A DNA stretch of 64,000 nt from assembly GCF_001042985.1 (NCBI RefSeq), contig NZ_JYKY01000023.1:24262-88261 (forward strand). Reading direction: 5' to 3'. Every line of letters begins with the position of its first letter. The first letter of the stretch is position 1. Below, one piece after another: positions 1 to 6,442 of this stretch. The notes under the pieces are model-generated. The model saw only the letters and a list, made by a program, of their open reading frames with translations, was not told where the DNA came from and did not search any database. A program made the position numbers and the translations under genes. Origin of the DNA: Pseudomonas lundensis (lineage in GTDB: Bacteria > Pseudomonadota > Gammaproteobacteria > Pseudomonadales > Pseudomonadaceae).

Positions 1-57
1 GGGTATTATCGAGAAGCAAGGCGTATTCAAATTAATTGCAGTGAGCGCTTTTTATGA
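1..57 (+). CDS. C-terminal end of an unidentified upstream gene (partial)
   Basis: Reading frame 1 is open from the window edge to a TGA at 55-57 and would encode 18 residues ending in CSERFL. The stop overlaps the ATG of the next gene in an ATGA arrangement, the usual sign of translational coupling. Too little of the protein is present to name it. The support is the open frame plus the coupled stop/start; an 18-codon open frame alone could be chance. Confidence 0.4.
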   Translation, partial: GYYREARRIQINCSERFL

Positions 58-263
58 GAATGGAAGATCTGCGGTATTATACGATAGTGACACTGCTGGT
101 TTTAGGGTCGGCTGGTTTAAATACGATGATCGTAGTTTGGGTTGTCGAGATGTTTTTTACATTGTCTGATAGTGCTCTCTATGTCACAGTTGTCGTGACT
201 TATATTGTCATATGTCTGGTCGGGATGATTCACGCTATTCCGCGATTAAGAGGTTTTTTCTGA
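54..263 (+). CDS. Small two-helix membrane protein, unknown function
   Basis: A 69-residue protein with two hydrophobic segments (about residues 9-33 and 40-58) separated by a short acidic/serine linker, ending in a basic tail (PRLRG). No strong Shine-Dalgarno is seen, but its ATG overlaps the TGA of the preceding frame (ATGA), so it could be translated by re-initiation. It converges on the DUF4225 gene 11 bases downstream. A small inner-membrane protein next to a possible type VI cargo gene could be an immunity protein, but the opposite strand argues against a simple effector-immunity operon. I do not recognise the family. Confidence 0.5.
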   Translation: MRMEDLRYYTIVTLLVLGSAGLNTMIVVWVVEMFFTLSDSALYVTVVVTYIVICLVGMIHAIPRLRGFF

Positions 264-274
264 CTTGTATAAAT

Positions 275-979
275 TTACTGCTCGCCATCAGTGGTTTTGG
301 AGGGGTGTTCTTTTTTTAATTCATATATTGATTTTATGGAGATTCCATCAACTAAGGCTTCTAAGGCTAAGGAGATTCTCCCCGTTTGCTTGTAAGCCCT
401 CTCATAATCTTCAGGCATACTTCTAAATAGCTTAAATGTATCGGTCTTTTGGGTTTTTCTACCAAGCCCTACTCCCGCTAGCACTAAGTCAAAAGAATAA
501 TAAGTTATATCGCCATAATGCTCACTTCTAAGTATTTCTCGGTAGACTTTTTTCATGGGCCCTACAGTGCTGTTGGTGTCATTGTAAATATTCATTCCTC
601 CTTCATATATGTTGTTAATTCCGTGGGCAATCATTGGGCCGCTATACGGGAGGCTAAGCCCTCTTGTTGTAATAGCGGATTCAATGCCTGTTTTAAGTTG
701 CATGAATCCACCGGCAATCCCAGCATCATTTTTAGCGTAAAACCACGCTTTATTGGCTAGCTCGTCATACTCAGTTATAAGTTCCTGCATCCCGTCCCAG
801 GCACTAATAACACCGTCGTTAACGTCGCGAATGACCTCGTTTACATAGTTTGCAATAATCGAGCTAAACTTCAGCTGCATGATGCTATCAAGGTACGTGG
901 CGCTCGTGGTGCAGCCAAAAGACATCAGGTCTGAGGCTGCTTTCGTGACGTCATGGATGTCACACTGTTGGTCACTCAT
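275..979 (-). CDS. DUF4225-type protein, candidate type VI secretion cargo
   Basis: A 234-residue protein recognised as DUF4225-like from the central stretch SGPMIAHGINNIYEGG, which I associate with that family in Pseudomonas. The N-terminal half is helical and polar; the C-terminal half has a glycine/valine-rich segment (LVLAGVGLG). I chose the ATG at 979 (MSDQQ) because it forms an ATGA overlap with the stop of the upstream hcp gene, so the two are translationally coupled. Being encoded directly behind Hcp suggests that it is loaded by or delivered with Hcp; this is inference from position only. The biochemical activity is unknown. Base composition is more AT-rich than the genes after 2.5 kb, which fits transfer. 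Confidence 0.7.
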   Translation of the reverse strand: MSDQQCDIHDVTKAASDLMSFGCTTSATYLDSIMQLKFSSIIANYVNEVIRDVNDGVISAWDGMQELITEYDELANKAWFYAKNDAGIAGGFMQLKTGIESAITTRGLSLPYSGPMIAHGINNIYEGGMNIYNDTNSTVGPMKKVYREILRSEHYGDITYYSFDLVLAGVGLGRKTQKTDTFKLFRSMPEDYERAYKQTGRISLALEALVDGISIKSIYELKKEHPSKTTDGEQ

Positions 980-1473
980 ACGCCATTGTTCCATGTGCTA
1001 TGCGCGCTGGTGCCAGCCCCAACGTGTATCCATGTAATATCCCGATAGCGAATCGCGACGACTTCTTGCGGCTGACCGCCTGACATATTGATCGCATGCG
1101 GTACTTGAACATTTATATACGCAATTCGTGCGCCCTCTAAACAAACAGTATAATATTTTTCCTGACTGCCCGTCGGCGATGTGCGGTAAAAGTCAATGAC
1201 GCATTTAATTTCCTCACCATCTTGCAGAGCATTGGAAATCAATGGAGAGGATTTATCAATGTTTTTAGTAATAACAACAGGTCTGTGTTGCCCACGACCG
1301 CCTGTTACTGTTCCATCACTTCCTGCAATCATGTCATGCGAATAAGCCAACACCATGATTTCATCAAAGTGGCCGATCTGACATTTATTGCCGATAGAAA
1401 CTTGACTAGAACAGCCTGAAGAAATTAGGCCTTGTTTTTTCCCTGTAATAGACATGTATCCGTGATTAGCCAT
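976..1473 (-). CDS. hcp: Type VI secretion system tube protein Hcp
   Basis: A 165-residue Hcp-family protein, the ring-forming subunit of the type VI secretion tube. Family hallmarks are the MANHGYMSITGKKQG start, the early GCSSQVSIGNKCQIGHFDEI segment, the R-P-V-V-ITKNIDKSSPLI stretch and a C-terminal RYRDITWIHV strand close to the typical IxxxY-rich end. The ATG at 1473 is preferred to an in-frame ATG nine codons upstream because AAGGA lies at the right distance before it and the family begins MANHGY. No other type VI structural genes are near, so this is an orphan hcp linked to a cargo gene, a common layout for auxiliary Hcp islands. Its TGA overlaps the ATG of the DUF4225 gene. Confidence 0.9.
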   Translation of the reverse strand: MANHGYMSITGKKQGLISSGCSSQVSIGNKCQIGHFDEIMVLAYSHDMIAGSDGTVTGGRGQHRPVVITKNIDKSSPLISNALQDGEEIKCVIDFYRTSPTGSQEKYYTVCLEGARIAYINVQVPHAINMSGGQPQEVVAIRYRDITWIHVGAGTSAHSTWNNGV

Positions 1474-1640
1474 TTCATATTCCTTAAATTTACCAACCAT
1501 CCTAATGCAGTAATAACGAACTTATTGTAGGAAGATTCCTAAATATTCTGATCAGTCCCCTTAAAAAATCATGTAATTCCCTATACCCCCCGCCGAGCCG
1601 GAATTACCGCCCAGGTTGTTTGCATCCAGATCGACTGTGG

Positions 1641-1756
1641 TACAAATCCGATTTTTCTTAAGAACCTACGGGCGGTGCAATTGCTACTCGGCCATATGAA
1701 GCTGGAGAGCACCGTTGGGTATCTGGGGGTTGCGGTTGATGACGTGCTGGAGATGG
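1641..1756 (+). pseudogene. 3' remnant of a phage-type tyrosine integrase
   Basis: The frame covering KNLRAVQLLLGHMKLESTV then GYLGV matches the C-terminal active-site region of tyrosine integrases: the LLGH histidine motif and the YLG nucleophile tyrosine are both present, followed by the VDDVLEMA tail. Nothing of the N-terminal or core domain precedes it, so it is a fragment. It runs directly into an unrelated oxidoreductase remnant at about 1760, which marks a rearrangement junction. Confidence 0.7.
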
Positions 1757-1759
1757 CTG

Positions 1760-2256
1760 ATCCTACCCAAAGGTTGGACCATCAAGAACCGCATCGCCAA
1801 AGCCGCTATGGAAGAAAATATGGCGGACGCCTACCAGGCGCGTTCGGTACACCTGATGCGTCTGTATCAGGCTTGGGCCGACGGCAGTGCTGGGTTGATC
1901 ATAACGGGCAACATGATGGTCGATGGCCTTGCCATGACCAGACCCTGCGGCGTGGTGTTGAAAAAGATCTGCAACGGGACAAATTCAAGCGCGGGGAGGG
2001 AATTGGCCAGTCCGGCGATGCTCAGTTCTGGCTGCAGATCAATCACCCCGGCCGTTAGATGCAGGCCAACCTGGGGCAAATAGCGTGGGCGCCGTCGGCG
2101 GTATCGATGGGTCTGGGCAACATGCCTAAGCATTTCGCTACGCCTCACGCGATGATTCAACCGATATCACCCTTACGTGCGATGGTTTTGCAGCAGATCG
2201 GCAGGGCGTTTCGCACGCGTCAGTATCGCCGCAGGGTAGAGAAGTACACGCGTTGA
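1760..2256 (+). pseudogene. Decayed Old Yellow Enzyme-type NADH:flavin oxidoreductase
   Basis: Segments of an OYE-family enzyme can be followed across frames: TIKNRIAKAAMEENMADA and GLIITGNMMVDG in one frame (about 1770-1955), then AQFWLQINHPGR in a second frame (about 2020-2057), a TAG stop, and MQANLGQIAWAPSAVS after it. These correspond to the FMN-binding N-terminal part of the family; the intact order is the same. At least one frameshift and one in-frame stop are present, and the sequence after about 2160 no longer follows the family, so the gene is dead and 3'-truncated. Confidence 0.75.
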
Positions 2257-2581
2257 AATTCGCCATGGGCAACTTCAGGTCCACCCTCTACGGCTGATTG
2301 AGTACCCGGTTTTGGGCGACAGTAGCAGTCCGTCTGCGCCTTTGCTCTGGGAGACGCAGGTAGCGATTGTTCGCTCAAATCCGAATGTCAGCGTGTGCCG
2401 GTCTTCGCGGTGCGCGCAACCCAAAAAGCGCCTGAACAGGGGCTTTGGCTGGAAGAATCGTCTGATGCGCTGGAGCATGACGGACTTGTTTTACGTTGAG
2501 ACCCAGCAACGTGTTGGGCCATGGGCGCGTCATCACGTGTCGGCCAAGTCAGCGCCACTGACTATCCGAAAGACGCTATTT
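2257..2581. other. Region without a supported gene
   Basis: About 325 bases between the oxidoreductase remnant and the end of cynR. Short open frames occur on both strands but none has a ribosome binding site or a recognisable family. The stretch is probably more decayed coding sequence. Confidence 0.4.
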
Positions 2582-3520
2582 TCAATTGGCCGTCAGGTCG
2601 CTGGCCACTTCCTTGGCCACTTCCTTGGCCACTTCCTTGGCCACTTCCTTGGCCACTTCCTTGGCCAGTGCCATAAACGCCCGTGCCGCCGAGGATTGAT
2701 AGCCATTCTTGCGCTGCATTAATACTGCCGTGCGTTCCAACCGGTGCGGTCCCAGCTCAACAGCGACTAACGCGGGGTGCGCCCGTGCGATGGCGGCGGG
2801 CAGTAAGGTCGACAGCGGGGTTCTGCGCACCACCTCAATCAATGCACCAATCGCATTGGCCTCCATGACCACGCGCGGGCGGATGCCGTGTTGGGTGCAA
2901 TAGCGGTCGATCTGCTCGCGGGTGGCAAACGCTTTGCTGAGCAGAATCAGAGATTGCGCATTCAGCGTCTCCAGCCCGATGGTTCGTTCGCCGGCCAGCG
3001 GGTGTTGGCTGCCCACGACCAAGGCAAGCGTTTCAACCAGCAGTGCAAAGGCCTCGATGTCTGGCGCATGCACTTCATCAAACCCAATGCCCACATCCAG
3101 TTCGTCCGCCAGCAGTTGGTGCTCCATGTGCTCTTGGGCGAGTTCATGCACGTTCAGCACAATGTTCGGGTAGCGGCAGTGAAAGGCTTCCACCAGTGGC
3201 CCGACCAGGTAAGTGGTGAAGGTCGGCGTCACTGCGATGCGCAGCGTTCCTCGACTGAGATCGCCCACGTCATGGATCGCCCGTTGGCCTTCGCGCAGTT
3301 CCTGGGCCGCGCGCAGGGCATAGCGCAAGTAAACCTCTCCGGCGTCGGTCAGGCGCGTCTTGCGACCTGTACGGTCAAACAACTGCGCGCCGAGGCTTTC
3401 TTCCAGTTGGCGCACTTGCTGTGACAGTGCGGGCTGCGAGACATGCAGTGCTGCCGCCGCACGGGTGAAGCCTTGGTGGTGCGCGACCGCAAGGAAATAT
3501 TGGATATGACGCGCGAGCAT
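2582..3520 (-). CDS. cynR: LysR-type regulator of cyanate genes, CynR
   Basis: A 312-residue LysR-family protein. Residues 1-60 form the winged HTH (FTRAAAALHVSQPALSQQVRQL); residues about 90-295 form the periplasmic-binding-like effector domain. It is divergent from cynT-cynS, the arrangement expected for CynR, which activates the cyn operon in response to cyanate. The C-terminus is odd: five tandem copies of a 12-base unit encode a repeated AKEV tail (residues about 287-306), which lengthens the protein relative to the usual 295-300 residues. Start chosen at the ATG giving the standard MLARHIQYF LysR N-terminus. Confidence 0.88.
   Translation of the reverse strand: MLARHIQYFLAVAHHQGFTRAAAALHVSQPALSQQVRQLEESLGAQLFDRTGRKTRLTDAGEVYLRYALRAAQELREGQRAIHDVGDLSRGTLRIAVTPTFTTYLVGPLVEAFHCRYPNIVLNVHELAQEHMEHQLLADELDVGIGFDEVHAPDIEAFALLVETLALVVGSQHPLAGERTIGLETLNAQSLILLSKAFATREQIDRYCTQHGIRPRVVMEANAIGALIEVVRRTPLSTLLPAAIARAHPALVAVELGPHRLERTAVLMQRKNGYQSSAARAFMALAKEVAKEVAKEVAKEVAKEVASDLTAN
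2603..2666. repeat. In-frame 12-base tandem repeat in the cynR 3' end
   Basis: Five complete head-to-tail copies of GGCCACTTCCTT followed by a partial GGCC. Read on the minus strand each copy encodes Ala-Lys-Glu-Val. Because the unit is a multiple of three, gain or loss of copies would change tail length without breaking the frame. Confidence 0.95.
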
Positions 3521-3550
3521 GCTCGTACCTATAAGATTATCTAATGCTTG

Positions 3551-3563
3551 TGATCATATATCA
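3551..3563. promoter_or_regulatory. Candidate CynR operator
   Basis: TGATCATATATCA is a perfect TGAT-N5-ATCA dyad in the 111-base gap between divergent cynR and cynT, matching the LysR-type pattern of a short AT-rich dyad between regulator and target. Position and symmetry are seen; binding by CynR is inferred. Confidence 0.45.
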
Positions 3564-3631
3564 GACTTTTAACTTATTTCACGTTCTCCGTAACCTTTGC
3601 TTCATCGCATCGCGAACCAACGGAGTCACCC

Positions 3632-4273
3632 ATGCAAGACATCATCGACGGTTTCCTTAAATTTCAGCGCAATGCCTTCCCGGAACGTGCCGGCCTGTTC
3701 AAAGGTCTGGCCAACCAACAGAGCCCACGGGCGTTGTTCATCTCTTGCTCAGACAGCCGGCTGGTGCCGGAGCTGGTCACCCAGCGCGAACCGGGCGACC
3801 TGTTTGTCATCCGCAACGCTGGCAACATCGTCCCGTCCTACGGCCCTGAGCCGGGCGGCGTGTCGGCCTCGGTGGAATACGCCGTCGCCGCCCTGAAAGT
3901 CAGCGATATCGTGATCTGCGGGCATTCCGACTGCGGCGCCATGACCGCTATCGCCACCTGCAAGTGCCTGGATCACATGCCCGCCGTGGCTGGCTGGTTG
4001 CGCTACGCCGATTCCGGTCGGGTGGTCAATGAGGCCCGTCAGCATGTCGACCAGCACGCCAAAGTCGCCTCGATGGTGCGCGAAAACGTCATCGCCCAGT
4101 TAGCCAATATCCAGACACATCCTTCAGTACGCCTCGCACTCGAAGAGCAGCGCGTGACGTTGCATGGCTGGGTCTACGACATCGAAAGCGGCTGCATCCA
4201 GGCCTTCGATCGTCGCACCGGCACGTTTGTGCCACTGGCCGAAAACCCGACAGTTCGCGCTGTTTCGCACTAA
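3632..4273 (+). CDS. cynT: Beta-class carbonic anhydrase CynT
   Basis: A 213-residue beta-carbonic anhydrase that hydrates CO2 released during cyanate breakdown and so keeps bicarbonate available for cyanase. Zinc ligands are visible: Cys39 in CSDSR, His98 and Cys101 in GHSDCGA; the Asp/Arg dyad is the D and R of CSDSR. Length is normal. GGAG lies eight bases before the ATG. It is followed 29 bases later by cynS, and divergent cynR lies upstream, giving the standard cyn cluster. Confidence 0.93.
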   Translation: MQDIIDGFLKFQRNAFPERAGLFKGLANQQSPRALFISCSDSRLVPELVTQREPGDLFVIRNAGNIVPSYGPEPGGVSASVEYAVAALKVSDIVICGHSDCGAMTAIATCKCLDHMPAVAGWLRYADSGRVVNEARQHVDQHAKVASMVRENVIAQLANIQTHPSVRLALEEQRVTLHGWVYDIESGCIQAFDRRTGTFVPLAENPTVRAVSH

Positions 4274-4302
4274 CCCTGATTTTTACCCACGGAGAACCCA
4301 CC

Positions 4303-4773
4303 ATGATCCAGTCCCACATCAACCAAAACGCTCGCCATGCCCTGACCGACGTCATCTTGTTGGCCAAGGCCCGCAAAGACTTGTCGTTTGCACAAATCGC
4401 CGAAGGCACCGGCCTGCATGAAGCCTTCGTCACCGCTGCGCTGCTCGGTCAACACCCGCTGCCAGCCGACGCCGCCCACGTGGTGGCCGACACCCTGGGC
4501 CTCGACGCAGACGCGGTCCTTGTGCTGCAAAGCATCCCGCTGCGCGGCAGTATCGGTAACGGCATTCCCACCGACCCGACCATCTACCGTTTTTACGAAA
4601 TGATTCAGGTCTACGGCACCACGCTCAAGGCGCTGGTTCACGAAAAATTTGGCGACGGCATCATCAGCGCCATCAACTTCAAACTAGACGTCAAGAAGGT
4701 CGATGACCCGGACGGCGGCTCTCGCGCGGTCATCACCCTGGATGGCAAGTACCTGCCGACCAAACCGTTCTGA
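4303..4773 (+). CDS. cynS: Cyanate hydratase (cyanase)
   Basis: A 156-residue cyanase, which converts cyanate plus bicarbonate to ammonia and CO2. The catalytic residues of the E. coli enzyme are at identical positions: Arg96 and Glu99 in TIYRFYEM and Ser122 in IISAIN. The N-terminal half is the helix-turn-helix-like domain (FAQIAEGTGLHEAFVTAALLGQ) that decamerises rather than binding DNA. A strong GGAG precedes the ATG, and a factor-independent terminator follows the stop, so cynT-cynS forms a two-gene transcript. Confidence 0.96.
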   Translation: MIQSHINQNARHALTDVILLAKARKDLSFAQIAEGTGLHEAFVTAALLGQHPLPADAAHVVADTLGLDADAVLVLQSIPLRGSIGNGIPTDPTIYRFYEMIQVYGTTLKALVHEKFGDGIISAINFKLDVKKVDDPDGGSRAVITLDGKYLPTKPF

Positions 4774-4787
4774 TCAATGCCCCATGG

Positions 4788-4823
4788 ACCCGGCGCTATA
4801 AGGCTGCCGGGTTCCCTTTTTTC
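4788..4823 (+). terminator. Rho-independent terminator after cynS
   Basis: Stem ACCCGGC / GCCGGGT with an 11-base loop, followed by CCCTTTTTTC. It lies 15 bases after the cynS stop and ends the cynTS transcript. Confidence 0.85.
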
Positions 4824-4848
4824 GACATCTGGAAGAGAGCTTCTGAGC

Positions 4849-5088
4849 ATGAAAGCGTTACTTCTATTAATAGCCAGCGTGTTCAGCGCTGCGGCCATGG
4901 CCGACGAGCCGCTAGCGGTTGAGCACTACAGCTATAGCCAGCACCTGGACATCGCCCACGTCATTTCCACCACTGAAATCGCCAATGTCTGTGCCGTCGT
5001 GCCTGTGCGTATGACCTATGAAGACACCAATGGCCAGAAACACATACTGGAATACCGTGTGATGGGTAACGGCTGTTCCAACGGTTGA
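4849..5088 (+). CDS. DUF2790 small secreted protein
   Basis: A 79-residue protein with a cleavable signal peptide (MKALLLLIASVFSAAAMA, likely cleaved after AMA) and a short periplasmic domain with the pattern VVPVRMTYEDTNGQ and a paired cysteine (NVCAVV, GNGCSNG), typical of the Pseudomonas DUF2790 family. I chose the ATG at 4849 because GGAAGAGAG precedes it and it starts the signal peptide; the longer frame runs back into the terminator. Function of the family is not known to me; members are often induced by metals or stress. Confidence 0.8.
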   Translation: MKALLLLIASVFSAAAMADEPLAVEHYSYSQHLDIAHVISTTEIANVCAVVPVRMTYEDTNGQKHILEYRVMGNGCSNG

Positions 5089-5158
5089 ACACCCGGTTAT
5101 TTGTATGTCTACCGTTGCCCCGACGTGTCTGCGGGCAGCAACACAGAGGGCCTACGTC

Positions 5159-6382
5159 ATGGATTTAATCTTTCGCAATGTACGCATCGATGATGCCAAA
5201 CCGCTGGTGGACGTAGCGGTGAACGACGGCAAGATTATCGAGATTGCGCCGACCCTTTCAGTGCGCGCCACGCAGGAAATCGAGGGCCACGGCAACGTGT
5301 TGATCCCGGGGTTTGTCGAAGGGCACCTGCACCTGGAAAAAGCCAATATCATGCACCGCAAGGCCAATCGCTCCGGCACATTGAAAGAGGCGATAGCGGT
5401 TACCGCCGAACTCAAACCGACGTTGACGCGCGACGACATCCTTGAGCGTTCGACTCAGGCACTGCGGGCCTTGGTGCAGGCCGGCACCACCCACGTCCGC
5501 GCCCACGCCGAATTCGACCCGGTGCAAGGCTTCACCGGCTTTGATGTGGTGCTGGAACTGCGTGACACGCTGCGAGACGTCATCGACATCCAGGTGGTGG
5601 CTTTCCCGCAGGAAGGCATCCTGAAACTGCCGGGCATGCAGGCCATGATGGTTGAGGCCATGGAAAAAGGCGCCGATGTCGTGGGCGGTATTCCCTACAA
5701 CGATGACTCGGCGCATGAACACATCGACTATGTGTTCAACCTGGCCCGGGAGTACGACAAGGACATTGACTTCCATCAGGACTTTGCCGACAACGCCGAG
5801 CACATGACCATTGAATACCTGGCCCGCAAGACCCTCGAAGCAGGCTATCAAGGGCGCGTGTGCGTCGGTCACCTGACCAGCCTGGGCGCCGTGCCGCCGC
5901 ACAGACAGCAGGCAATCATTGGCTTGATGCGTGAGGCGGGCATCAGCGTCATGTGCCTGCCCGCTACCGACTTGCACCTCGGCGCGCGCGGCGACGGCCA
6001 TAACGTACGCCGCACACTGACGCCGGTGCGGGCGCTGCGTGACGGCGGGGTGAATGTCTGCCTTGCCACCAACAATATTCGCAACGCGTTCACCCCGTTT
6101 GGCACCGGTGATTTGCTCAACATTGCGCAGCTGGCGATTCCGGCCTGCCACCTGGGCGGGGCGGATGACCAGGCCACGGTCCTGTCGATGCTCACGACCC
6201 ATCCGGCGAAAGCGCTGGGGCTCAAGGATTATGGCTTGGCGCCGGGTAAGGCTGCCGATGTGGTGTTGCTGGATACACGGTCGGTGAGCGATGTGATTCT
6301 CGACCTGCCCGCGCGGTTGATGGTGCTTAAACGCGGGAAAATCGTAGCCACCTCGGTCTGTCAGCGTTCGGTGGTGTTCTGA
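5159..6382 (+). CDS. CodA-like amidohydrolase with altered catalytic motifs
   Basis: A 407-residue amidohydrolase-superfamily protein that aligns by eye with cytosine deaminase CodA. The metal-binding HxH is present (GHLHLEKA) as are the later histidines (DFHQDFAD, VGHLTS). Two residues that define deaminases look replaced: CodA has HCDE with catalytic Glu217 where this protein has HQDF, and CodA has GHDD with metal/proton-shuttle Asp313 where this protein has ATNN (CLATNNIRNAFTPFG). It is therefore unlikely to deaminate cytosine in the usual way and may hydrolyse another cyclic amide, or bind without catalysis. Start at 5159 follows AGAGGG. It sits downstream of the cyn operon but behind a terminator, so a link to cyanate is not established. 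Confidence 0.7.
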   Translation: MDLIFRNVRIDDAKPLVDVAVNDGKIIEIAPTLSVRATQEIEGHGNVLIPGFVEGHLHLEKANIMHRKANRSGTLKEAIAVTAELKPTLTRDDILERSTQALRALVQAGTTHVRAHAEFDPVQGFTGFDVVLELRDTLRDVIDIQVVAFPQEGILKLPGMQAMMVEAMEKGADVVGGIPYNDDSAHEHIDYVFNLAREYDKDIDFHQDFADNAEHMTIEYLARKTLEAGYQGRVCVGHLTSLGAVPPHRQQAIIGLMREAGISVMCLPATDLHLGARGDGHNVRRTLTPVRALRDGGVNVCLATNNIRNAFTPFGTGDLLNIAQLAIPACHLGGADDQATVLSMLTTHPAKALGLKDYGLAPGKAADVVLLDTRSVSDVILDLPARLMVLKRGKIVATSVCQRSVVF

Positions 6383-6404
6383 TCCGGCGCGGTGCGTTGA
6401 CGAG

Positions 6405-6426
6405 AACCCCATGAGGGGGCTTTCTC
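6405..6426. terminator. Short hairpin between convergent genes
   Basis: CCCC-ATGA-GGGG followed by GCTTTCT between the amidohydrolase stop and the PBP2 stop. Short stem, modest T-run; could serve the rightward transcript. Confidence 0.4.
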
Positions 6427-6442
6427 ACGATCCGCGCTGTCA

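Noticed and set aside
5258..6412. Long minus-strand open frame opposite the amidohydrolase
   Set aside because: A shadow of a GC-rich gene: histidine/arginine-rich, no motif, no ribosome binding site.
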